A stretch of 64,000 nt of DNA from NCBI RefSeq assembly GCF_039522665.1, contig NZ_BAAADV010000007.1, forward strand, positions 1 to 64,000, written 5' to 3'. Below, in pieces: positions 1-7,779 of this stretch. Position numbers and translations under genes: made by a program. How positions within the stretch are numbered: the stretch's first letter is position 1; the number at the start of each line of letters is the position of its first letter. A model generated the notes under the pieces. The model worked only from the letters and a program-made list of their open reading frames with translations, did not search any database and had not been told where the DNA came from. The DNA comes from Natronoarchaeum mannanilyticum (GTDB taxonomy: Archaea; Halobacteriota; Halobacteria; Halobacteriales; Natronoarchaeaceae).

Positions 1-76
1 GCGGGCGATTTCTGGCATGGACACCTAGAAATCACACCGCCTCCTTCTTCAGAGCTTATCTGAACACCGCCGTCGC

Positions 77-337
77 TTACTCCTCGGTACTTTCGTCGCG
101 CTGCTCGGGTTTCCATCCGAGTTCGATCTCGACGGATTCGTTTTTCCCGCGCAGTAGCGACGAGCGCTCCACCACGTCGATCTGGTAGTTGATCGAGTCG
201 GGCGGCGACAGGTTGACGGTCTTGTTGCCGACCCGGACGTTCGTCTCGCTGGACTCGAACGCGTCCGCGAGTTCCCGCAGCTGGTCCGCGATCTGATCCC
301 GCGTCACGGTGTCGGTGTACGACGTTCGATCGGCCAT
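77..337 (-). CDS. amphi-Trp domain protein
   Basis: Small 86-residue acidic protein that I recognise as the haloarchaeal amphi-Trp domain type; its biochemical role is unknown. The conserved beginning is MADRTSYTDTVTRDQIADQL, followed by a helical segment and a beta-rich half ending in the ELGWKP tail typical of the group. The reading frame stays open 27 codons further upstream, but those codons look non-coding in composition and precede the conserved start, so the ATG at 337 is preferred. It stands alone, facing left, with a long spacer to the next gene. Family recognition is fairly secure; function is not inferred. Confidence 0.8.
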   Translation of the reverse strand: MADRTSYTDTVTRDQIADQLRELADAFESSETNVRVGNKTVNLSPPDSINYQIDVVERSSLLRGKNESVEIELGWKPEQRDESTEE

Positions 338-739
338 GGTCACAACGAGCGTCCGTGCGTCTGATTGTAATTCGCGGGCTAGGTTGCCAAACGCGAGGCT
401 ACCGTCACTCGTCCGCATCGACTGGAGGCCGTTGCAGAACCGAAGGCGGAACGAAAATGGCTGGTCGATCCCGGCGCAGGGTTCCGCCCCACATCAGCGG
501 GTTGCGCGGACGTCCTCTCTCCTGACCGTCTCCGGTCGATCCCCGAATCCCCCGATTCGGACGGACGCGTCCGGCGTCCGGTCTGACAGAGCGCACTGTT
601 CCCCTTTGTAATAGAGCGTCTACGTCTCGGTAAGGGGCCCTTTCTCGGCGGAGAGCGGTCCCCGCTCAATCTCGTGACAGTTCATTCCGCTCATACAATG
701 TAGGTTGTTTTATAAGTATGGCCGAAGATGCTCCGACCG
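338..739. other. intergenic spacer, about 400 bases
   Basis: Spacer between the leftward amphi-Trp gene and the rightward ABC ATPase gene. Short open frames exist on both strands but have no recognisable protein and overlap one another, so I treat them as chance. The only clear signal is the TATA element near 708-718 that serves the ABC gene. No RNA gene, repeat or mobile element was seen. Confidence 0.6.
708..718 (+). promoter_or_regulatory. TATA box of the ABC exporter operon
   Basis: TTTTATAAGTA lies with its centre about 27 bases before the ATG at 740, the spacing expected for a leaderless haloarchaeal transcript. This favours 740 over the in-frame ATG at 728 as the start of the ATPase gene. 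Confidence 0.65.
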
Positions 740-1690
740 ATGAGTCCCTCCGCAATCGAAACCCAAAACCTGACGCGGCAGTTCGACGACGTGCTCGCCG
801 TGGACAGCCTCGATCTCACCGTCCGCTCGGGTGAGATCTACGGCTTCCTCGGTCCCAACGGGGCCGGGAAGTCGACGACGATCAACATGCTGCTCGATTA
901 CATTCGCCCGACCGACGGGTCGGCGACGGTGCTCGGCCTGGACGCCCAGACCGACATCAAGGAGATCCACCAGCGCGTCGGCGTCCTCCCGGACGACGTC
1001 GGGCTGTACGATCGCCTCACGGCGCGCAAGCACGTCGAGTTCGCGATCGACGTGAAAGAGACCGACGACGACCCCGACGCCCTCCTCGAACGGGTCGGCC
1101 TCGCCGACGCCGCGGATCGGAAGGCCGGCGGCTTCTCGAAGGGGATGGGTCAGCGGCTTCGCCTCGCGATGGCGCTGGTCGGCGATCCCGAGCTGCTGAT
1201 CCTCGACGAGCCGACCTCCGGGCTCGACCCCAACGGCGCGCGCGAGCTCCGCGAGATCGTCCGCGAGGAGAACGAGCGCGGCACCACCGTGTTCTTCTCC
1301 AGTCACATCCTCGGTCAGGTCGAGGCGGTCTGCGACCGCGTCGGCATCATGAACAACGGCCGGATGGTCGTCGAGGACACGATCGAGGGCCTCCGCGACG
1401 AGGTCGGTTCGGACACCCAGCTGACTGTTCAGGTCGGCGGGGATCCCGACGGCGTTGCCGGGCAACTGCGCGAGCTCGACGCCGTCACCAGCGTCTCCGT
1501 CGAGGGCTCGACGATCAGGGTCGGTCTCTCGGAGCGCGGGAGCAAGACGGCGGTGCTCTCGACCATCGAGGACGCCGGCCTCACGGTCGACGACTTCTCG
1601 ACTGAACAGGCGAGCCTCGACGATCTGTTCGCGAGCTACACGTCGAAGGGAGTCGACACCGGTCCCGAGACCGCGGAGGTGGACGCATGA
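740..1690 (+). CDS. ABC transporter ATP-binding protein
   Basis: ATPase subunit of an ABC-2 type exporter, 316 residues. Walker A GPNGAGKST is at residues 38-46, the signature region FSKGMGQ at about 132-138, Walker B LLILDEP at about 152-158, and an SSHIL H-loop follows. After the ATPase core there is a further domain of about 100 residues, as in NatA/CcmA-like subunits of two-component exporters. The TATA box at 708-718 supports the ATG at 740 rather than 728. The stop overlaps the start of the permease gene by four bases (ATGA), so the two are translationally coupled. The substrate cannot be told from sequence; drug, sodium or lipid export are all seen in this family. Confidence 0.93.
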   Translation: MSPSAIETQNLTRQFDDVLAVDSLDLTVRSGEIYGFLGPNGAGKSTTINMLLDYIRPTDGSATVLGLDAQTDIKEIHQRVGVLPDDVGLYDRLTARKHVEFAIDVKETDDDPDALLERVGLADAADRKAGGFSKGMGQRLRLAMALVGDPELLILDEPTSGLDPNGARELREIVREENERGTTVFFSSHILGQVEAVCDRVGIMNNGRMVVEDTIEGLRDEVGSDTQLTVQVGGDPDGVAGQLRELDAVTSVSVEGSTIRVGLSERGSKTAVLSTIEDAGLTVDDFSTEQASLDDLFASYTSKGVDTGPETAEVDA

Positions 1691-2547
1691 CCAAATCCAA
1701 CGTCTGGCTCGACGTCGCGAAGAAGGACTTCGCGGACGCCGCGCGCTCGAAGATGCTGTGGGCGCTGTCGGCGCTGATGATACTGTTCGTCGGCATCGCG
1801 GTGTACGCGGCCCACGCGATCAACGAGGATCCCGCGATCCAGGACGCGCTGTTCTTCATGTCGACGCCGATGCTGCTGTTGATCCCGATTCTCGGGTTGA
1901 TCGTCGGCTACATGTCGATCGTCGGGGAGCGAGAGAGCGGTAGCATCCGCGCCCTGCTCGCGCTTCCGATCGTCCGCTGGGAGGTCATCGTCGGAAAGTT
2001 CGTCGGCCGCGTCGGCGTCCTCTGGATTCCGATCGTCGCCGGATTCGCGATCGGCTCCGCCATTGCAACCGTCCTGTACGGCACGACGCCGGGCAGAGCG
2101 TACGCTGAGATGATGGTGTTCGCGCTCACGGTCGGCATCGTCTACGTCGCGATCGCGGTGAGCATCTCCGCGAGCACGAACTCCCGCGGCAAGGCGATGG
2201 CACTCGCTGTCGGCGCCTTCGCCCTGTTCGAGTACCTCTGGTCGGTGATCCCGATGGGCGTTTACTACGTTATCAACCGGGAGCTGCCGGCGTTCACTTC
2301 CGTGAGCGATTTCCCGAACTGGTTCCTCGTCCTGACGCGACTCGCTCCGTCGAACGCGATCGCGACGTTCCTCGCGAGCATCTTCGAGTTCGAGGGCGCG
2401 TTCGGGGGTACCGGCGTCAGCAACGACCAGCTCGCCGAGGTTCCGTTCTTCCTCCAAGAGTGGTTCAGCGGCATCGTCGTTCTGCTGTGGATCGCCGTCC
2501 CGCTGGCGATCGGCTACCTCCGGTTCCAGCGCGCGACGATCAGCTAG
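1687..2547 (+). CDS. ABC-2 type transporter permease
   Basis: Membrane partner of the preceding ATPase, 286 residues. About six hydrophobic segments are visible, starting with one near residues 20-40, and the short GERESGS motif after the second segment is typical of NosY/ABC-2 permeases. The start overlaps the ATPase stop (ATGA). The stop codon TAG at 2545-2547 interlocks with the stop codon of the convergent fructose-bisphosphatase gene, leaving no spacer for two separate terminators. The exported substrate is unknown. Confidence 0.9.
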   Translation: MTKSNVWLDVAKKDFADAARSKMLWALSALMILFVGIAVYAAHAINEDPAIQDALFFMSTPMLLLIPILGLIVGYMSIVGERESGSIRALLALPIVRWEVIVGKFVGRVGVLWIPIVAGFAIGSAIATVLYGTTPGRAYAEMMVFALTVGIVYVAIAVSISASTNSRGKAMALAVGAFALFEYLWSVIPMGVYYVINRELPAFTSVSDFPNWFLVLTRLAPSNAIATFLASIFEFEGAFGGTGVSNDQLAEVPFFLQEWFSGIVVLLWIAVPLAIGYLRFQRATIS

Positions 2548-3419
2548 AGATCGTCCGGTAGCTCCCGGATCAATTTCTCGTTGCCGACGTACAGCGGCGT
2601 CCGCTTGTGGAGTCGATCGGCCGGCACGTCCAGAATCGACCGGTCGCCGTCTGACGCCGCGCCGCCCGCCGCGCGGGCGATGTAGGCGATCGGGTTCGCC
2701 TCGAACTGGAGGCGGAGCTTGCCTTCCTCGCGCGACTGGAGCGTCGGATAGGCGAACACGCCGCCGTAGCGCAGCACCTGGTTGACGTCGCCGACGAGCG
2801 CGCCGCCGTAGCGCAGCTTCAGCTCCTCGCGGGCGTCGTCGGCGTACCGCTGGAACGCCGGCGGCCACTCGTCGTCGCCGCCGCCGAACCCGAACACGGT
2901 CGGATCGTCGGGCAACTCGAAGCCCTCGCGGAGCGGCCTGCGTTCGCCGTCGACGATCTCGTACTCCGCGACCGTTTCGCCGCGGGCCTGGATCATCGTG
3001 ATCGTCGGGCCGTAGACGACGTAGCCCGCGCCGATCATTTCCCGCCCCGCGGCGGGGAGTGCGGCGTCGTACACGCCGACGATCGTCCCCACGAGGTTGT
3101 TCGAGACGAGATTCGAGGAACCGTCCAGCGGGTCGACCGTGAGGCTCACGCCCGAGCCGCAGTCGATCGGGTCCTCGCGTTCCTCGCTGGCGTAGGCGCC
3201 GACGCCGTCGATCCCGCCGAGACGGTCGGCGAGCAACCGGTCGAACCACCGGTCGGCTTCGAGCTGCTGGTCGCCGCTGGGGTTCTCGCCGTCGGCCTCG
3301 CCGCGACGCCCGCAGATGGCGTCCCGGAGCTCCGGCGCGGCGTCGGCGACCGTCTCGAACACCTCGTCGACGATCCGGTCGTACCGGTCGGCGTCGGTCG
3401 GCGCGAGTTGCTCGCTCAC
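2544..3419 (-). CDS. fbp: fructose-1,6-bisphosphatase, class I
   Basis: Hydrolyses fructose 1,6-bisphosphate to fructose 6-phosphate, the committed step of gluconeogenesis. It is 291 residues with the metal and phosphate motif DPLDGSSN at residues 96-103 and the substrate-loop region around LRYGGAL and VLRYGGVFAYP, all typical of class I FBPases. The GTG start at 3417-3419 overlaps the aldolase stop by four bases (GTGA), so it is the second gene of a two-gene unit. Its frame remains open through the aldolase gene, but that stretch is arginine-rich and is a shadow. The last bases interlock with the convergent ABC permease stop. Confidence 0.95.
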   Translation of the reverse strand: MSEQLAPTDADRYDRIVDEVFETVADAAPELRDAICGRRGEADGENPSGDQQLEADRWFDRLLADRLGGIDGVGAYASEEREDPIDCGSGVSLTVDPLDGSSNLVSNNLVGTIVGVYDAALPAAGREMIGAGYVVYGPTITMIQARGETVAEYEIVDGERRPLREGFELPDDPTVFGFGGGDDEWPPAFQRYADDAREELKLRYGGALVGDVNQVLRYGGVFAYPTLQSREEGKLRLQFEANPIAYIARAAGGAASDGDRSILDVPADRLHKRTPLYVGNEKLIRELPDDL

Positions 3420-4213
3420 GACTCCACCTCCGAGAGCGCGTCTTCGGCGCTTTGCTCCTCGAAGATCACCTTCTCGAGCGCGTCGAGGATGCGCTCGGGG
3501 TTCTCGCGCTGCCAGACGTTTCGACCGACCGCGAGTCCGGCGCCGCCGGCGTCGATCACGGCCTCGACGCTCTCGAGGAACTGGTAGTCGTCGACCTTCG
3601 AGCCGCCGCTCATCACGACCTTGGTGTCGCCCGCGGCGTCGACGGCCCACTCCATGCCCTCCTTGCTGCCGGGATACTTCACCTTCGCCACGTCGGCGCC
3701 GAGTTCGAGTCCGATCCGCGAGGCGTAGGCGATCACCTCGTCTTTGGTGTCGTTCTTCAGGCCCTGGCCGCGAGCGTACGACCACATCACCACCGGCAGG
3801 TCGTGGTCGCGCGCGGACTCCTGGGCATCGCGGAACTCCTCGAACATCTCCGGTTCGCGGTTCGACCCCGGGTAGACGGTGTAGCCGACCGCGTCCGCGC
3901 CGATCTCGGCGGCGTACTCGACCGACCAGTTCTGGGGCGAGTACGGCTCGCCCATCCAGAGGTTGCTCGTCCCGTTGAGCTTCGCCAGCAGGTTCACGTC
4001 GTCCTCGTAGGAGGGGTAGTACGTCTCGGCGACGCCTTTCTGGACTGCCATCGCCGTCACCGCGTCGTGGGTCGCGGCCTCGAACACGGTCTCCGGGTCG
4101 AGCGTCTCGGGCACCGCCTCGAAGTCCGTCGGCCCGTGCTCCAGTCCGTGGTCCATCGCCAGAATCAGTACCTTCCCGTCGCGCGCGAGCGCCTCGTCGG
4201 TCAGCGGGTACAT
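3416..4213 (-). CDS. class I fructose-bisphosphate aldolase, archaeal type
   Basis: Interconverts fructose 1,6-bisphosphate and the two triose phosphates. The 265-residue protein belongs to the DeoC/FbaB (DhnA-like) barrel family: the N-terminal AMDHGLEHGP, the Schiff-base lysine region ADVAKVKYPGS, and the phosphate-binding GGSK and AGLAVGRNVWQ motifs are all visible. In this family the enzyme uses a lysine rather than zinc. It leads a two-gene gluconeogenic unit with fbp. A strong TATA element at 4235-4249 is 27-28 bases before the ATG at 4213, so the transcript is likely leaderless and well expressed. The related enzyme ADTH synthase (aroA') has a similar fold, but pairing with fbp favours aldolase. 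Confidence 0.92.
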   Translation of the reverse strand: MYPLTDEALARDGKVLILAMDHGLEHGPTDFEAVPETLDPETVFEAATHDAVTAMAVQKGVAETYYPSYEDDVNLLAKLNGTSNLWMGEPYSPQNWSVEYAAEIGADAVGYTVYPGSNREPEMFEEFRDAQESARDHDLPVVMWSYARGQGLKNDTKDEVIAYASRIGLELGADVAKVKYPGSKEGMEWAVDAAGDTKVVMSGGSKVDDYQFLESVEAVIDAGGAGLAVGRNVWQRENPERILDALEKVIFEEQSAEDALSEVES

Positions 4214-4234
4214 CTATTTCGAAATCCAATCACG

Positions 4235-4249
4235 TAGTATATATACGTA
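4235..4249 (-). promoter_or_regulatory. TATA box of the aldolase-fbp operon
   Basis: The reverse strand reads TACGTATATATACTA here, an unusually long alternating TATA tract whose centre is about 28 bases before the aldolase ATG at 4213. Confidence 0.7.
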
Positions 4250-4369
4250 ACGGTCAGTGGCGAAAATCGAATGAAGGATTTAGAAGCTTTTAGACGAGTT
4301 TTGGGGCATTTTCAGAATCCAATGGCCCTCAAGTTCGCGTTACTACGAACGTAGTTAATCGCTACGGGA

Positions 4370-5176
4370 CTACCCGTCGAGGTGGTTCGACGCGGCCTCG
4401 ACCCACTCCGCGACCGTCTCGGTCGGGAGGCCGAGCACCTTGCCGACGTGCTCGGGATCGGCGGTCGCGAGCCGCCGCGCGCTCGTCACGCTGGCGTCGA
4501 CCAGCGTCGCGGCGACGTCCTCGTCGAGTTCCGGAACCGCGGTGACGGGGTCGGCCCGCGCCTCGCGACGCCACGCTGTCTCGCGCGCCTCCGCGGAGCC
4601 ACTTCCGTCTGTTTCCGCGGCGTCGCCGACCTCGCTCGGCGACCAGTCCCCCTCGGTCAGCGGATCGTCGGCCGCCGCGCTCGCCGATGCGCTTGCGTCG
4701 CCCGAGCCGTCGGCGTCGGCACTCGCGGGTTGCCAGTCGCCGGCGGTCAGGATCGGACGATCGTCCTCATCGTCGTCTCGATCTGCAGTTTCGTCCCGCG
4801 CCGCGGCGTCGTCGCGCTCCCAGTCGTCGTCCGTTCGGGCCGGTTCGTCGTCGCCGCTCGACGCCGCATCGTCCTCCCGCCAGTCGCTGCTCGCGGCGAC
4901 CCACTCGCGCTCGTCGTCCTGCAGATGGCGGACGTTCTTCGAGCGCCGGTCGAGGTGGTGTTCCTCGCCGTCGAACGTCCAGGGCAGCGAGTGCCACCGC
5001 CGGATCTTCGTCGCGACGCCGGCGTTGATGCCGGCGTCGACGAGCATCTGGTAGGACACTCGCTTCTCGCGAACGTCGTCGACCGTCACCGACTCCGCCG
5101 CGAGCGTGGACGCCGTCGCCGGGCCGACGTACCGGAGCTCGATGAGCTCCTCGTCGGCGCTGTCGTTTCCTGTCAC
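4370..5176 (-). CDS. haloarchaeal protein with two helix-hairpin-helix-like ends
   Basis: A 268-residue very acidic protein of unknown function. The N-terminal 65 residues (IELRYVGPATASTLAAE onwards, with VDAGINAGVA) look like a helix-hairpin-helix type module similar to DUF7409. The middle, roughly residues 80-200, is low-complexity rich in Asp, Ser and Ala. The last 50 residues (AVPELDEDVAATLVDA ... KVLGLPTETVAEW) resemble a second hairpin module of the Rad51 N-terminal kind. Two in-frame GTG codons are possible starts (5185 and 5176); a weak TATA near 5196-5203 fits 5176 better. It lies head-to-head with the hydroxyacyl-CoA dehydrogenase gene. DNA binding is an inference only. Confidence 0.75.
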   Translation of the reverse strand: MTGNDSADEELIELRYVGPATASTLAAESVTVDDVREKRVSYQMLVDAGINAGVATKIRRWHSLPWTFDGEEHHLDRRSKNVRHLQDDEREWVAASSDWREDDAASSGDDEPARTDDDWERDDAAARDETADRDDDEDDRPILTAGDWQPASADADGSGDASASASAAADDPLTEGDWSPSEVGDAAETDGSGSAEARETAWRREARADPVTAVPELDEDVAATLVDASVTSARRLATADPEHVGKVLGLPTETVAEWVEAASNHLDG

Positions 5177-5325
5177 GGCCCTCACCGGGTTGTGCTAAGG
5201 TATCACCCCGGGTTCTTGAAACTTTCTTCCCTCGTTCGGGGGACGCGACGGCGTCTGACACCGGTTCGTTGCGTTACCGGTCGTCGGCAACAAATGTTTA
5301 TCGCGCTCGCGTCACACGTTCACGC

Positions 5326-6195
5326 ATGGTCCGGACACTCGACTCGGTCTCGCGCGTCGGCGTCGTCGGCGCGGGAACGATGGGCAGCGGCATCGCGCAG
5401 GTCGCGGCGACCGCGGGCTACGACGTGGTACTGCGAGACGTCGAGCAGGGGTACGTCGACGACGGGTTCGACTCGATCGACGACAGTCTCGGACGGCTGG
5501 TCGATCGCGGTGCGCTCGGCGAGAGCGACGCCGACGCGGCGCGCGAGCGCATCGAGGGAACGACCGATCTCGCGGACCTCGCGGACTGCGATCTCGTCGT
5601 CGAGGCCGTCGTCGAGGACATGGACGTCAAGCGGGACGTGTTCGACGAGCTGGAGGAGCGGGTCGACGGCGACGTGCTGCTCGGCACGAACACCAGCACG
5701 CTCTCGATCACCCGGATCGCCAACGCGACACGCAGCCCCGAGCGGGTCGTCGGCCTTCACTTCATGAATCCCGTCCCGGTGATGGACGGCGTCGAGGTGG
5801 TCGTCGGCGAGAAGACGACCGACGACGCCGTCGACCTGGCCCACGCGTTCGCCGAGGACCTGGGCAAGGAGACATGGGAAGCCGACGACAAGCCCGGCTT
5901 CGTCACCAACCGCATCCTGATGCCGTGGCTCAACGAGGGGATCCGCGCGTTCGACGAGGGCGTCGCGACGAAGGCCGACATCGACCGCGGGATGAAACTC
6001 GGCACGAACGTCCCGATGGGGCCCCTGGAGCTGGCCGACCACATAGGCCTCGACGTCGTGCTCCACGCCTCCGAGACGCTCCACGAGGAGCTGGGCGACC
6101 GGTACAAACCCGCCTACCTCCTCCGTCGCAAGGTCGACGCCGGCGATCTCGGGAAGAAGAGCGGTGAGGGGTTTTACGTCTACGACGACGGTTGA
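5326..6195 (+). CDS. 3-hydroxyacyl-CoA dehydrogenase family protein
   Basis: NAD-dependent oxidation of a 3-hydroxyacyl-CoA to the 3-ketoacyl-CoA in fatty acid or hydroxybutyrate metabolism. The 289-residue protein has the Rossmann motif GVVGAGTMGSGIAQ at residues 12-25, the NTSTLSI segment, the catalytic His in GLHFMNPVPVM, and the C-terminal dimerisation domain with GPLELADHIGLD. The length matches stand-alone 3-hydroxybutyryl-CoA dehydrogenases rather than the multifunctional FadB type. A TTTAT element near 5297-5301 is about 27 bases before the ATG at 5326, so the upstream in-frame codons are not used. No other beta-oxidation genes lie beside it. Confidence 0.92.
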   Translation: MVRTLDSVSRVGVVGAGTMGSGIAQVAATAGYDVVLRDVEQGYVDDGFDSIDDSLGRLVDRGALGESDADAARERIEGTTDLADLADCDLVVEAVVEDMDVKRDVFDELEERVDGDVLLGTNTSTLSITRIANATRSPERVVGLHFMNPVPVMDGVEVVVGEKTTDDAVDLAHAFAEDLGKETWEADDKPGFVTNRILMPWLNEGIRAFDEGVATKADIDRGMKLGTNVPMGPLELADHIGLDVVLHASETLHEELGDRYKPAYLLRRKVDAGDLGKKSGEGFYVYDDG

Positions 6196-6228
6196 TTTCG
6201 CGGTTACTGCGGACACCGCTGTCCCAGG

Positions 6229-6239
6229 TATATAAAAAG
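6229..6239 (+). promoter_or_regulatory. TATA element upstream of cydAB
   Basis: A TATATAAAAAG tract lies about 90 bases before the cydA ATG. If used, the transcript would carry a leader of roughly 60 bases, unlike the leaderless pattern of most neighbours. A second, weaker ATTTAAC element near 6275-6281 could give a shorter leader. Confidence 0.5.
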
Positions 6240-6306
6240 ACCCGCCATTCTCGGGGTCGTAGAATCGCGTTCAGATTTAACCCTCTATTGGTCCCTCCCG
6301 GTAACT

Positions 6307-6313
6307 AGGAGGA
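6307..6313 (+). promoter_or_regulatory. strong Shine-Dalgarno before cydA
   Basis: AGGAGGA ends eight bases before the ATG at 6322. A near-perfect ribosome site is unusual among the first genes of transcripts in this window and fixes the cydA start. Confidence 0.75.
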
Positions 6314-6321
6314 TTGTCCAT

Positions 6322-7779
6322 ATGGACCAAGCATCCCCAATCCTGTTTGCGAGGATACTCGAGGCGATACCGGCCGCCCCGCTCCTGTCGGCGGAGTTCG
6401 CGAGCCGGCTCCAGTTCGGCTGGACGATCAGCGTCCACATCCTGTTCGCCTCGCTGTCGATCGGACTGGCTCCGTTCATCGTGTACTTCACCTGGAAGGA
6501 CGTTCGGACTGACGATCCGCGGTACGCCCGCCTTCGGGAGTTCTGGGTGAAGCTGTTCGGCATCGGGTTCGTCATGGGGACGGTCACCGGCATTCCGATG
6601 AGCTTCCAGTTCGGCACGAACTTCCCCGTCTTCGCCGAGGCGGCGGGCGAGATGATCGGCGGGCCGCTTGCGTTCGAGGCCAAGATGGCCTTCTTCCTCG
6701 AAGCCGTATTCCTCGGCGTCCTGCTGTTCGGCCGCGAGCGCGTCTCGGATCGCACGTACATCCTCTCGTCGGTGCTGACCGGCGTCGGCGCGTGGCTCTC
6801 GGGCTTCTGGATCCTCGTCGTCAACGCCTGGATGCAGACGCCACGGGGCTTCGAGCTCGTCGAGCGCAACGGCATGCAGATCGCCCAGTTGACCGATCCG
6901 GTGGCCGCCTTCTTCACGCCGCGGATGCCCTGGATGTACGTCCACATGATCAACGCCTCGGTCATCTCGGTCACGCTGCTGGTGGCCGGCGTCTCGGCGT
7001 ACTTCGTCTGGCGGAAACGCAACTCGGAGGCGTGGAACACCGCGCTGCGGGCCGCCGTCGTCCTCCTGGTAATCACCGCGCCGCTGCAGGCGGTCCACGG
7101 CGACGCCTACGGCCGGCACGTCGCCGACACGCAGGAACAGAAGTTCGCCGCGATGGAGGCCCACTACGACACGGGGCAGGCTGATCTTCATCTCATTGCC
7201 ATCCCCAAAAGCGCCGACTCGCTGACCGACCCGCGAGCCGACAACCTCTGGACGATCAGCCTCCCGGCGATGGGCTCGTTCCTCGCGAGCGGCGGCGACT
7301 TCTCCGAGGAGGTGGTCGGCTTACACGAGTACGACGACAACCCGCCCGTCGCGCTGGTGTTCTGGTCGTTCCGCTTCATGGTCGGGCTCGGCTTCCTGTT
7401 CATCGGGCTCGCACTCTGGGGCGGCAACCTCCTTCGCAAGGGCCGGTTACGCGAGAGCGACCGGTACTTGCGGTCGATGATCCTTGCGACGCCGCTCGGC
7501 TTCGCGGCGCTCCTGACCGGCTGGTACGTCACCGAGATCGGAAGACAACCGTGGGTGATCCAGGGCGTCCTCAAGACTAACGACGCCGTCTCGACGACGC
7601 TCACGGGGGCCGAGGCGACCGCGACGCTCGTTGCGTTCGTGGCGCTCTACGTCGTCTTGCTCGCCGCCTTCGGCTTCGCGTTCAAGTGGCTGATCGAGGG
7701 GGAACTCGTACGGATGGGCGTGCGAGAGGAATCGGACCCTGACCGACCGCAGCTCCCGCTGGTGAGCTCCGATGACTAG
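6322..7779 (+). CDS. cydA: cytochrome bd quinol oxidase subunit I
   Basis: Subunit I of a terminal quinol:O2 oxidoreductase in the membrane, 485 residues with about nine membrane segments. Visible family marks are the N-terminal His region (QFGWTISVHILF), the proton-path acids in the segment AKMAFFLEAVFLG, the heme b ligand region FWSFRFMVGLGF with its Met, and the hallmark GWYVTEIGRQPW. The first helix and short quinol loop resemble the cyanide-insensitive CioA type rather than E. coli CydA; this is a family inference. The start is fixed by a strong Shine-Dalgarno site. It overlaps cydB by eight bases. Bd oxidases usually serve low-oxygen respiration, which suits oxygen-poor brines. Confidence 0.95.
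   Translation: MDQASPILFARILEAIPAAPLLSAEFASRLQFGWTISVHILFASLSIGLAPFIVYFTWKDVRTDDPRYARLREFWVKLFGIGFVMGTVTGIPMSFQFGTNFPVFAEAAGEMIGGPLAFEAKMAFFLEAVFLGVLLFGRERVSDRTYILSSVLTGVGAWLSGFWILVVNAWMQTPRGFELVERNGMQIAQLTDPVAAFFTPRMPWMYVHMINASVISVTLLVAGVSAYFVWRKRNSEAWNTALRAAVVLLVITAPLQAVHGDAYGRHVADTQEQKFAAMEAHYDTGQADLHLIAIPKSADSLTDPRADNLWTISLPAMGSFLASGGDFSEEVVGLHEYDDNPPVALVFWSFRFMVGLGFLFIGLALWGGNLLRKGRLRESDRYLRSMILATPLGFAALLTGWYVTEIGRQPWVIQGVLKTNDAVSTTLTGAEATATLVAFVALYVVLLAAFGFAFKWLIEGELVRMGVREESDPDRPQLPLVSSDD

Noticed and set aside
1-18. Possible start of a leftward gene (ATGCCAGAAATCGCCCGC on the reverse strand).
   Set aside because: Only six codons are in the window and no TATA box lies at the expected distance, so it cannot be supported.
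1636-3249. Very long antisense open frame across the ABC permease and fbp.
   Set aside because: Its product is dominated by Arg/Asp low-complexity typical of reverse-strand frames in GC-rich DNA; real genes with clear motifs occupy the same bases.
2544-4229. Apparent fusion of fbp with an upstream half in one frame.
   Set aside because: The upstream half is the out-of-frame shadow of the aldolase gene; the GTG at 3417-3419 with GTGA overlap is the proper start.
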